Assembly (NCBI GenBank): GCA_020346245.1
Contig: CP070778.1
Span: 2,139,261-2,203,260 of the forward strand
Source: Flavobacteriaceae bacterium
Lineage (GTDB): Bacteria; Bacteroidota; Bacteroidia; Flavobacteriales; Flavobacteriaceae
Direction of reading: 5' to 3'
Length of the DNA stretch: 64,000 bases
Below, piece by piece: positions 53,820 through 61,500 of the stretch. Under the pieces are notes generated by a model. It made no database searches. It worked only from the letters and a program-made list of their open reading frames with translations, and had not been told where the DNA came from. The stretch's first letter is position 1; every line of letters starts with the position of its first letter. Position numbers and translations under genes: made by a program.

Positions 53820-53831
53820 TTATTGCAATAA
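53820..53831. repeat. 12-base palindrome between bioD and bioA
   Basis: TTATTGCAATAA is a perfect palindrome, 50 bases before the bioA start. It resembles operator half-sites in general but matches no biotin-repressor box that I recognise. Confidence 0.35.
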
Positions 53832-53843
53832 AGTATAATCAAA

Positions 53844-53864
53844 TGTCAGCCATTGCTACTGACA
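53844..53864. repeat. inverted repeat between bioD and bioA
   Basis: TGTCAG (53844-53849) and CTGACA (53859-53864) are perfect arms around 9 bases, ending 16 bases before the bioA TTG. Could be a leader hairpin or operator. Confidence 0.35.
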
Positions 53865-53880
53865 GTTATATTCGGAAATA

Positions 53881-55152
53881 TTGAAAGACCTTACGGAAAG
53901 AGATAAAATACATTTGTGGCACCCCCTGACACAGCATAAACTTCAGCCTGATATGAGGGGTATAATCAAGGCTAAAGGCGCTATACTCTATGATGAACAT
54001 GGAGGTGAATACATAGATGGCATTGCATCCTGGTATACTTCAATGTATGGGCATTGTAATGCATATATCCTGGAAAAGGTACAGCGTCAAATGGAGGTGC
54101 TGGATCAGGTAGTATTTAGCGGTTTCACTCATGAACCAGCTATTCGGTTATCAGAGGAATTAATAAAAATATTACCACCTAATCAACATAAAATATTCTT
54201 TTCAGATAATGGTTCTACGGCTACTGAGGTCGGTATTAAAATGGCCCTGCAATATCATTTCAATAAGGGCAACCAGCGAAAAGTACTTTTGGCGTTTGAG
54301 GGAGGCTTTCATGGTGATACTTTTGGAGCCATGTCTGTCTCGGGTCTTTCAGTTTATAATGGTCCCTTCGAAGATTATTTTATTGAGGTAGAACGAATTC
54401 CAACACCAACAAAAGACAATGTTGGAGATATTTTAAAACGACTTAATTCAGAATTAGAACTGGAGAGTATTGCGGGATTTATTTATGAGCCCCTGGTGCA
54501 GGGAGCAGCATCGATGAAGATGCACGATGCGGATGGCTTGAATGTGATTCTTGAACTGCTTAAGAAACATCAGGTCCTTCTTATTGCAGATGAGGTCATG
54601 ACCGGATTTGGCAAGACAGGAAAGAATTTTGCCTCTGATCATATTGATGTAAAACCGGATATCATATGTATGTCAAAATCCCTTTCAGCCGGACTTGTTC
54701 CTTTAGCAGTAACCTCTTGCACGCAACAGATTTTTGATGCTTTTTATAGTGATGAGATATCTAAAGGATTGTTTCATGGACATACCTATACAGCAAATCC
54801 ATTGGCTTGTGTTGCTGCATTATCTGGCCTGGAATTACTTCAATCTGAACAAATTCAAAAAGATATTCAGCGAGTGATACAGTCGCATAAAGAGTTTGGT
54901 TTGAAAATTAGTCAACATCCGAAAGTGGCCACAATTCGTCAGTGTGGAATTATCTTTGCATTAGATTTGAACATTAAAACGGAACGTTATGGGACCTTAC
55001 GTAACAGACTGTTTAACTTTTTTATGGAGGAGGGTGTATTTTTGAGGCCTTTGGGCAATACTATTTATATTTTGGCTCCATATATCATTACAAACGCACA
55101 GTTATCTACGATTTATGAAAGTATTGAACGTGCATTGGATGAGGTAGTTTAA
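53881..55152 (+). CDS. bioA: adenosylmethionine--8-amino-7-oxononanoate aminotransferase
   Basis: 423 residues from TTG 53881; no ATG is available before the conserved HLWHPLTQH (11-19), so the TTG start is needed. PLP enzyme of the class III aminotransferases that uses SAM as amino donor to make 7,8-diaminopelargonate. Motifs: DGIASWYTSMYGH (46-58), FSDNGSTATEVGIKMA, GGFHGDT, ADEVMTGFGKTG and PLP Lys266 (CMSKSLSAG). 64 bases after bioD, with two inverted repeats in the gap. Confidence 0.95.
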   Translation: MKDLTERDKIHLWHPLTQHKLQPDMRGIIKAKGAILYDEHGGEYIDGIASWYTSMYGHCNAYILEKVQRQMEVLDQVVFSGFTHEPAIRLSEELIKILPPNQHKIFFSDNGSTATEVGIKMALQYHFNKGNQRKVLLAFEGGFHGDTFGAMSVSGLSVYNGPFEDYFIEVERIPTPTKDNVGDILKRLNSELELESIAGFIYEPLVQGAASMKMHDADGLNVILELLKKHQVLLIADEVMTGFGKTGKNFASDHIDVKPDIICMSKSLSAGLVPLAVTSCTQQIFDAFYSDEISKGLFHGHTYTANPLACVAALSGLELLQSEQIQKDIQRVIQSHKEFGLKISQHPKVATIRQCGIIFALDLNIKTERYGTLRNRLFNFFMEEGVFLRPLGNTIYILAPYIITNAQLSTIYESIERALDEVV

Positions 55153-55167
55153 AATTTAGGATAAAGA

Positions 55168-55596
55168 TTAGTCCCAATCATCCTCTAATAGATCTAGCTC
55201 TTCATTATCTTTAACTACAACCCTAATTTCGTGATAGGTCCATGTTTCGCCCTTGGCGCTTGCTTTTATATATAAAGTTCCACTATCCTCAGGACCCTTT
55301 ATAGGAACTTTCATATCAGCAACTTTTTCATCATTAACCCAATTGAATTCACCTTGTATCATTCCATTCTTTTCAATTGGGAAACCCATTTGCCCGACAA
55401 TTTCCGGATCTTCATTTATTTTGTTAAGAGCGTACTCAAGAGGCACCGAATCATCCAGCATAGAAGTGACACTAAAAAAAATGGTACTTACAACTACGCC
55501 AATAATTATCAAAACAGTAAAGCAACCACCTACTGGTAAAGCCCAGGTCCAATTGCGCTTCCACCAGCTCTTCTCAGGCAACAGTTCATTGTTCAT
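55168..55596 (-). CDS. Coa1-like small membrane protein
   Basis: 142 residues with one membrane helix (about 18-42) after a Trp-rich N terminus (KSWWKRNWTWALPVGG), and an exported domain rich in acidic residues (ALNKINEDPEIVGQMGFPI, about 55-73; DSGTLYIKASAKGETWTYHEIRVVV). This matches the Coa1/Tim21-like family known from cytochrome oxidase assembly; the role in bacteria is not clear. It is inserted on the opposite strand inside the biotin gene block, convergent with bioA (15 bases) and divergent from the ketosynthase gene (66 bases). Confidence 0.75.
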   Translation of the reverse strand: MNNELLPEKSWWKRNWTWALPVGGCFTVLIIIGVVVSTIFFSVTSMLDDSVPLEYALNKINEDPEIVGQMGFPIEKNGMIQGEFNWVNDEKVADMKVPIKGPEDSGTLYIKASAKGETWTYHEIRVVVKDNEELDLLEDDWD

Positions 55597-55662
55597 TGTT
55601 TTTTATATTGTTTTTATACATTCAAGGTAAGAACTTTTATTTTTACTTTAAATAAGAAGGCA

Positions 55663-56826
55663 TTGTCTCCACCAATTACTATTACATCTATTGCGTCCAT
55701 TTCCTCTTTGGGAAATAATCAAGAGGATATTTGGGTCAGTTATCAAAATTCAAAACATTTTTTCAAAAAATCATCTTTTGGAAAAACAAAGGCATGGGTA
55801 TCTGGCTTATCAGAATCCTCTAAATTAGAAATTAAAAACCTTAGGAATAGCAATTCTAGATATCAGCATCTGGATGACAGTGTGCTTTTTGGTATTTTTT
55901 CAGCCAGAAGGGCAGTTGAATATGCAGGTTGGGGGAAAAATGAAAATTTTGGAATTAATATAGGCTCATCCAGGGGTGCTACAGGGCTTTTTGAAAAATA
56001 TCACAATGATTTTTTACAAAATAAGTCTGCCGCTGTTTTAACATCTCCCACTACAACATTGGGAAATATTTCTTCCTGGATATCTCATGATCTTCAATCT
56101 AATGGGCCCAGTATTTCACATTCTATTACTTGTTCTACAGCACTGCATGCAGTTTTAAATGGTGTAGCATGGATTAAAAGTGGAATGGCGGAAAAGTTTC
56201 TTGTAGGGGGTAGTGAAGCACCGTTAACAGCTTTTACTATTGCTCAAATGAGGGCATTAAAAATATATGCTTCGGAAGAAGAGATTGATTACCCATGCAG
56301 AGCTCTTGACCTTTATAAACATAAAAATTCTATGATCCTGGGTGAAGGGGCAGGGGTTGCCTGCCTGGAATACGGAATTCGCAAGAACTCACTTGCCATT
56401 ATAGAAGGACTGGGATTTGCAACAGAGTCATTGGAACATAATATATCTCTTTCCACAGATGCGCAATGTTTGCAGGATTCAATGTCTATGGCTTTAGGTA
56501 GTGTACCTCCAAAAGAAATTGATATTATTGTTATGCATGCCCCGGGCACAATAAAAGGGGATGGGGCAGAATATTCTGCAATTAAGAATGTCTTTGGTAA
56601 TTCCAAACCCGCACTTACAACAAACAAATGGAAAGTAGGACATACGTTTGGTGCATCCGGGATCCTTAGTGTGGAAATGGGTATATTAATGTTGAAACAC
56701 CAAAGATTTTTCGGAGTTCCTTTTATTAATCCAAACCCTCCGAAGAGAATAAATAGGATACTTATAAATTCAATAGGTTTTGGTGGAAATGCAGTTAGTA
56801 TTTTATTAAAAAACCCAAAATGCTAA
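55663..56826 (+). CDS. FabF-like beta-ketoacyl synthase within the biotin block
   Basis: 387 residues from TTG 55663 (SPPITITSIASISSLG), since no nearby ATG gives the conserved first strand. Thiolase-fold condensing enzyme with a Cys-His-His layout: C157 (SITCSTALHAVL), H292 (VMHAPGTIKGDGAEY) and H327 (KVGHTFGASG), with Lys322/324 nearby. The order and two His residues indicate KAS I/II rather than KAS III or BioZ. Length is slightly below FabF (about 410). Located between bioA and bioB. It could help build the pimeloyl chain, as no bioC/bioH/bioW is seen; this role is inference. Confidence 0.85.
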   Translation: MSPPITITSIASISSLGNNQEDIWVSYQNSKHFFKKSSFGKTKAWVSGLSESSKLEIKNLRNSNSRYQHLDDSVLFGIFSARRAVEYAGWGKNENFGINIGSSRGATGLFEKYHNDFLQNKSAAVLTSPTTTLGNISSWISHDLQSNGPSISHSITCSTALHAVLNGVAWIKSGMAEKFLVGGSEAPLTAFTIAQMRALKIYASEEEIDYPCRALDLYKHKNSMILGEGAGVACLEYGIRKNSLAIIEGLGFATESLEHNISLSTDAQCLQDSMSMALGSVPPKEIDIIVMHAPGTIKGDGAEYSAIKNVFGNSKPALTTNKWKVGHTFGASGILSVEMGILMLKHQRFFGVPFINPNPPKRINRILINSIGFGGNAVSILLKNPKC

Positions 56827-56878
56827 GCTGGTTAAATCACTATAATTGAGATTTATCAATTTTTTACAGATTAAAGAT

Positions 56879-56886
56879 TATTTTTG
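56879..56886 (+). promoter_or_regulatory. -7 box of bioB
   Basis: TATTTTTG, exact -7 match, 23 bases before the bioB ATG. No clear -33 element. bioB may thus be transcribed separately as well as by read-through from the ketosynthase gene. Confidence 0.4.
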
Positions 56887-56909
56887 ATGTTTATATCAAA
56901 TTCTTACAT

Positions 56910-58013
56910 ATGGTAGAAGAAAGAAATAACTGGACAAAACAAGAGATTCTTGAAATATATAATAAACCCTTGATGGAATTATTATATGAGGCAGCCACCG
57001 TGCACCGTAAGTTTCATGATCCAAACACAGTTCAGGTATCCACTTTATTATCCATAAAGACGGGGGGTTGTCCTGAAGATTGTGGGTATTGTCCACAAGC
57101 AGCACGCTATCATACAGATATTGAAAACAATGATCTAATGTCTGTTCAGCATGTAAAGGCTCAGGCTCTACGCGCTAAAGAATCCGGTAGTTCCAGGGTT
57201 TGTATGGGAGCTGCATGGCGCAATGTAAAGGATGGTGACGAATTTGAGCAGGTTTTAGAAATGGTAAGAACCATTAATAAGCTAGATATGGAAGTTTGCT
57301 GCACATTAGGAATGCTTACTGAAAATCAGGCAAAACGTTTGGCAGAAGCAGGCCTTTACGCTTATAATCACAACTTAGATACGTCTGAAGATTATTATAA
57401 GGATATAATTTCTACCAGGGCCTTTGAAGATAGACTAAAAACCATAGAAAACGTTAGGAAAAGTAATGTAACTGTTTGTAGTGGGGGAATTATTGGCATG
57501 GGTGAAAAATTAGAAGACAGAGCAGGAATGTTAGTAGCCTTATCTACCTTAAATCCTCAACCGGAATCTGTACCAATTAATGCATTGGTAGCAGTGGAAG
57601 GTACTCCTATGGAGGATATTGATCCTATTTCTATTTGGGACATGATTCGCATGGTTGCCACAACCAGAATTGTCATGCCTAAAACCCAGGTAAGACTATC
57701 CGCCGGGAGAACGGAAATGACGAGGGAAGGACAGGCAATGTGTTTTTTTGCAGGAGCAAATTCCATATTTGCAGGAGATAAATTATTGACAACACCAAAT
57801 CCGGATGTAAATGAAGATTTGGAAATGTTTAAGCAATTAGGACTTATTCCGCAAAAACCATTTGTAAAAGCTCCACAACCAAATACTGTGGAAGCAAATG
57901 AATCCAGGATACAACCTATTGGGGAGAAACCGAAATGGTCGAGACCAGATCATAAAATAGAGCGCAATGAGCTTGCAAAGATGAAATCCAACTCAGGCAG
58001 CCTTTCCAAGTAG
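56910..58013 (+). CDS. bioB: biotin synthase
   Basis: 367 residues of the radical SAM family; inserts sulfur into dethiobiotin. [4Fe-4S] ligands C54, C58 and C61 (GGCPEDCGYCPQ). Further marks: SSRVCMGAAWRNVKDGDEF, EVCCTLGM with the second-cluster Cys, YAYNHNLDTSEDYY and RLSAGRTEM with the cluster-ligating Arg. The C-terminal about 25 residues (QPIGEKPKWSRPDHKIERNE) are a polar extension beyond the barrel, seen in some Bacteroidota. Confidence 0.98.
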   Translation: MVEERNNWTKQEILEIYNKPLMELLYEAATVHRKFHDPNTVQVSTLLSIKTGGCPEDCGYCPQAARYHTDIENNDLMSVQHVKAQALRAKESGSSRVCMGAAWRNVKDGDEFEQVLEMVRTINKLDMEVCCTLGMLTENQAKRLAEAGLYAYNHNLDTSEDYYKDIISTRAFEDRLKTIENVRKSNVTVCSGGIIGMGEKLEDRAGMLVALSTLNPQPESVPINALVAVEGTPMEDIDPISIWDMIRMVATTRIVMPKTQVRLSAGRTEMTREGQAMCFFAGANSIFAGDKLLTTPNPDVNEDLEMFKQLGLIPQKPFVKAPQPNTVEANESRIQPIGEKPKWSRPDHKIERNELAKMKSNSGSLSK

Positions 58014-58075
58014 TAGCATTACCACAAAGGCTTTATTAGGGATTAAATGATAAAGTTTAATTTACCCATTAGATT

Positions 58076-58933
58076 TTGCAATTAAAGGATATACCCAGAG
58101 TAAAAAAGATAAGCAGAGAGGATTTTATTAAAAACTATTATAAACCTCAGCGACCTGTTGTTATTGAAAAATTAATAACAGATTGGCCGGCCTATTCTAA
58201 ATGGGATTTTGATTATATGAAAAAGGTTGCTGGTAATAAAACTGTGCCCTTATATGACGACAGGCCTGTTGATTATAAAGACGGTTTTAATGAGCCTCAC
58301 GCTAAAATGAAGATGACAGACTATATAGATCTGATTAAAAAACAACCAACTAAATACCGAATATTTTTATGGAATTTAATTAAGGAAGCTCCTGAACTCC
58401 AGAAAGATTTCTCATATCCTGATTTTGGTTTGCGATTAATGAAGGGCCTTCCAATGCTTTTTTTCGGGGGTACAGATTCACATACTTTTATGCATTATGA
58501 TATTGATCTTGCCAATATTTTCCACTTTCATTTCGAAGGAAAAAAAGAATGTATTCTCTTCCCTCAAACTGAAAATAAATACCTCTATAAAGTACCTCAT
58601 TCATTAATTACTCACGAAAGCATAAATTTTTCTAGCCCAAATTTCGATGAATGGCCTGCCTTACGCTATGCTAATGGGTTTAAGACGCAATTGAACCACG
58701 GAGAAGTTCTATATATTCCGGAAGGTTTTTGGCATTATATGAAATACATAACACCGGGGTTTTCAATGAGTTTAAGGGGGATTGCTCACAATTCGAAAAA
58801 TCTTATAAAAGCAGTCTATAATGTCTTTTTTATGAGATATTTTGATAATCTGATGAGAAGAATAAGAGGCCAGCATTGGATTGATTGGAAAAATAGAGAA
58901 GCTATAAAAAGGACAAATAATAAGCTCCCTTAA
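58076..58933 (+). CDS. JmjC/cupin-8-like Fe(II) oxygenase-type protein
   Basis: 285 residues from TTG 58076; no closer ATG precedes the conserved VKKISREDFIKNYYKPQRPVVI start. Cupin-8/JmjC fold. Iron ligands H140 and D142 (TFMHYDIDLANIF) and H220 (LYIPEGFWHYM) make a complete HxD...H facial triad; HFHFEGKKECILFPQ is the typical strand after it. Such proteins are 2-oxoglutarate-dependent hydroxylases of proteins or small molecules. Substrate unknown. 62 bases after bioB; followed by a GNAT-like gene. Confidence 0.87.
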   Translation: MQLKDIPRVKKISREDFIKNYYKPQRPVVIEKLITDWPAYSKWDFDYMKKVAGNKTVPLYDDRPVDYKDGFNEPHAKMKMTDYIDLIKKQPTKYRIFLWNLIKEAPELQKDFSYPDFGLRLMKGLPMLFFGGTDSHTFMHYDIDLANIFHFHFEGKKECILFPQTENKYLYKVPHSLITHESINFSSPNFDEWPALRYANGFKTQLNHGEVLYIPEGFWHYMKYITPGFSMSLRGIAHNSKNLIKAVYNVFFMRYFDNLMRRIRGQHWIDWKNREAIKRTNNKLP

Positions 58934-59027
58934 TTTATAATCTGCGGGCATATCAAATAAAAAATGCAAGCCACTTTATTTTTTATTTCGAATTATCATT
59001 ATGTTTACATTTCTTTAATTGTATTTA

Positions 59028-60194
59028 ATGCATCTTCTTGAAGTAAAGACCCACCGTGATTGTAAAAGATTCGTATCGTTTCCAGTAGATCTTTACAAAA
59101 ATCAAAAACAGTATATAAGGCCTCTTGATAAAGATATTGCAGACATTTTTGATCCGGCAGTCAATAAGAATTTTGAACGCGGCAGTTGTATCCGTTGGTT
59201 ATTGTTAAATGATAACAAAATCATTGGACGAATTGCGGCGTTTGTTTTAAAGAAAACCTCCCTAAAAGGGGGTGCTGAAAATTTTGGCGGAGTGGGTTTT
59301 TTTGAATGTATAAATGACCAAAATGCTGCGAATGCCTTATTCGACATTAGTAAAAATTGGCTGGTAGATCAGGGCGTTGAGTTTATGGACGGGCCAATAA
59401 ACTTTGGGGCAAGAGACAAATGGTGGGGACTATTAACTAAAGGGTTTGATCTGGAACCTAACTATCAATGCAACTACAACTTTCCTTATTACAGGGAACT
59501 TTTTGAAAACTATGGTTTTCAGACTTATTTTGAACATTATACTTTCCTAAAAGCAATTAAGGAAGATGTAAACCCAAGATTAGAGAGAAAAGCGGCTATC
59601 GTGAATAGTAACCCGGATTATTCGTTTGAACATTTCAAAATGGAAAAATTTGAAGAACAAACAGACAATATAATCGATATGTACAATAAAGCGTGGGTTA
59701 ATCATGAAGGCGTCTCTGCAATATCAAAAGAACAGGGTCATTTGTTGATGAATAAATTGAAGCCAATACTAGACGAAAGAATAATATGGTTCGCCTATTA
59801 CAAAGGACAGCCTGTGGCCTTTTATATAAATATTCCTGAAGTAAATCAATGGTTTAAATATGTCAACGGAAAGCTCAATCTTATAGGGAAGTTAAAATTT
59901 CTTTGGCATAAGCGACATAAAAGAAATAAGAAAATGTTGGGATTTGTTTTTGGAATTGTTCCTGAACATCAGGGGAAAGGATTGGATGGTGGAATAATTC
60001 ATGCATTTCACAAGATGGCCAAAAGTTTATCTAACCAATATGAAGTTATTGAAATTAATGGTATTGGTGATTTTAATAGAAAAATGATTATTGTTGTGAA
60101 GCAGGTAGGAGGTGAAATTTGTAAAATACATACCACCTATAGGTACTTATTTGACCGAACCAAACCTTTCGAAAGAATGAAGGCAATAAAATAA
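59028..60194 (+). CDS. GNAT-like acyltransferase-fold protein, 388 residues
   Basis: 388 residues from ATG 59028 (a TTG three codons upstream is less likely). The N-terminal half starts FVSFPVDLYKNQKQYIRPL and contains WLLLNDNKIIGRIAAFV, a GNAT-type first strand. The C-terminal half has VAFYINIPEVN and MLGFVFGIVPEHQGKGLDGGIIHAFHKMA (about 305-333), the acetyl-CoA-binding HQGKGL signature. The two-domain size recalls lipid or amino-acid N-acyltransferases. Substrate not readable. The fatty acid hydroxylase gene is convergent 9 bases away. Confidence 0.75.
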   Translation: MHLLEVKTHRDCKRFVSFPVDLYKNQKQYIRPLDKDIADIFDPAVNKNFERGSCIRWLLLNDNKIIGRIAAFVLKKTSLKGGAENFGGVGFFECINDQNAANALFDISKNWLVDQGVEFMDGPINFGARDKWWGLLTKGFDLEPNYQCNYNFPYYRELFENYGFQTYFEHYTFLKAIKEDVNPRLERKAAIVNSNPDYSFEHFKMEKFEEQTDNIIDMYNKAWVNHEGVSAISKEQGHLLMNKLKPILDERIIWFAYYKGQPVAFYINIPEVNQWFKYVNGKLNLIGKLKFLWHKRHKRNKKMLGFVFGIVPEHQGKGLDGGIIHAFHKMAKSLSNQYEVIEINGIGDFNRKMIIVVKQVGGEICKIHTTYRYLFDRTKPFERMKAIK

Positions 60195-60203
60195 AACCTC
60201 AGA

Positions 60204-60863
60204 TTAAACCAGTTCTTCTTTTTTAACTTTTCCCTTAGAAGGAGGCATGGTTCCAAAGACCTTATCCCAAAATGTATTTGAAACACCAAAGGCCTTGTCG
60301 GGATATCTGTAATGATGCAGACTATGATGTTGCCATAAATTCTTGAATCTTTTAGGAGGACGCATAATATGCGTGGCCCTGTGAACAAAAGAATACATTA
60401 AATAGCCAGTAAAAAAACCCGGAAAAAAACCAAAGGCAAGATCAGAGATTCCCATCAGCCAGAAAATAGCGTAAAACAATAAAAAAAGTACGCTTGCCAT
60501 AATTAAGCCGGGAACAGGAGGCATTAACAGGCGTTCTTCATCCCTGGGATAATGATGGTGTGAACCATGCATGATAAAATGAAAGCGCTGTGACCATTTG
60601 GCTTCTGTTACCCAATGGAAAACAAAACGATGCAACATATATTCAGCAAATGTCCAGAAGAATACACCAACAATAAAAAGACCTGTAATTTCAATGGCCG
60701 AAAGACCTATTTTTAAATAAGTAAATGAAATCATTGCTATGATGGTTATTCCATAAACGATGATATTCTGAATTGGATTTGTTTTGGTAAGGCTTTCTAA
60801 AAATGGGTTTTTGAATATTTTTGCCTGACCGTGATGAAACTCCGTGGTTACTTTTGGCTTCAT
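60204..60863 (-). CDS. fatty acid hydroxylase-superfamily protein
   Basis: 219 residues from ATG 60863; a start 48 bases upstream would add an unlike N terminus. Integral membrane di-iron enzyme with about four helices and the His clusters of the fatty acid hydroxylase/sterol desaturase superfamily: HRFVFH, HFIMHGSHHHYPRD, HRATH and HHSLHHYRYPDKAFGVS. The HH-Y-P-D pattern is close to fatty acid 2-hydroxylase. In Bacteroidota 2-hydroxy fatty acids occur in membrane lipids, so that role is plausible; carotenoid or sterol substrates are not excluded. Confidence 0.85.
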   Translation of the reverse strand: MKPKVTTEFHHGQAKIFKNPFLESLTKTNPIQNIIVYGITIIAMISFTYLKIGLSAIEITGLFIVGVFFWTFAEYMLHRFVFHWVTEAKWSQRFHFIMHGSHHHYPRDEERLLMPPVPGLIMASVLFLLFYAIFWLMGISDLAFGFFPGFFTGYLMYSFVHRATHIMRPPKRFKNLWQHHSLHHYRYPDKAFGVSNTFWDKVFGTMPPSKGKVKKEELV

Positions 60864-60954
60864 ATTTTTTAAATTAGAGGTCAAAGTTACAAAATACAGT
60901 CCTAAATACAAGTGTTTTGTCTCAAGAAGGACTAATGAAAAAAACTTTCGTGAG

Positions 60955-61431
60955 CTAAGCTATTAGCTCAGAAATTTTTGAATAAACCAAACTTCTTTCC
61001 CAACCTCTGTGAAATAAATAATCTGCCAATTTTTTTTTCCGTTTTTGCAAATTTGCTTCTTTGATTTGGTGTAATCTCTTTCTGGCTAACCAATCTAATT
61101 TTGATAAATAATCATCTTCATCTATTTCTTCAATAGCCAGTTTTATATTGAATTTTGATATGTTTCTTCGTTTTAATTCTCTGATGATTTTTACTTTGCC
61201 CCAATTTTTGAAATTAAATTTACCTCTGGCGAAACTCCTTGAAAATCGCTCTTCATTTAAAAAGTCGTTTTTAATTAAATGAGCAATAATAAGATCTATT
61301 GCTTCAGGGATCATCCCAATTGTCCGTAATTTTGAAATAACTTCAGAATGGCAGCGCTCTTGGTATGCGCAATACATTTCAAGCTTCTTTGTGGCTTCCT
61401 TAACAGTATAAGATTTATGGGAATAATTCAT
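60955..61431 (-). CDS. recX: regulatory protein RecX
   Basis: 158 residues, all helical, with three RecX-type helical repeats. Matches include KLEMYCAYQERCHSEVISKLRTIG (about 16-39), IAHLIKNDFLNEERFSRSFARGKFNFKNWGKVKIIRELKRRNIS (about 49-92) and KLADYLFHRGWERSLVYSKI at the C terminus. RecX binds within the RecA filament and limits its activity. recA is not in the window. Minus strand, 91 bases upstream of the fatty acid hydroxylase start. Confidence 0.9.
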   Translation of the reverse strand: MNYSHKSYTVKEATKKLEMYCAYQERCHSEVISKLRTIGMIPEAIDLIIAHLIKNDFLNEERFSRSFARGKFNFKNWGKVKIIRELKRRNISKFNIKLAIEEIDEDDYLSKLDWLARKRLHQIKEANLQKRKKKLADYLFHRGWERSLVYSKISELIA

Positions 61432-61500
61432 GCCAAAGTTGCAGAGATAAGTTCTATTAGGATATCATAGATAGCCAATAATTCCAAATTTTCAATTTGA

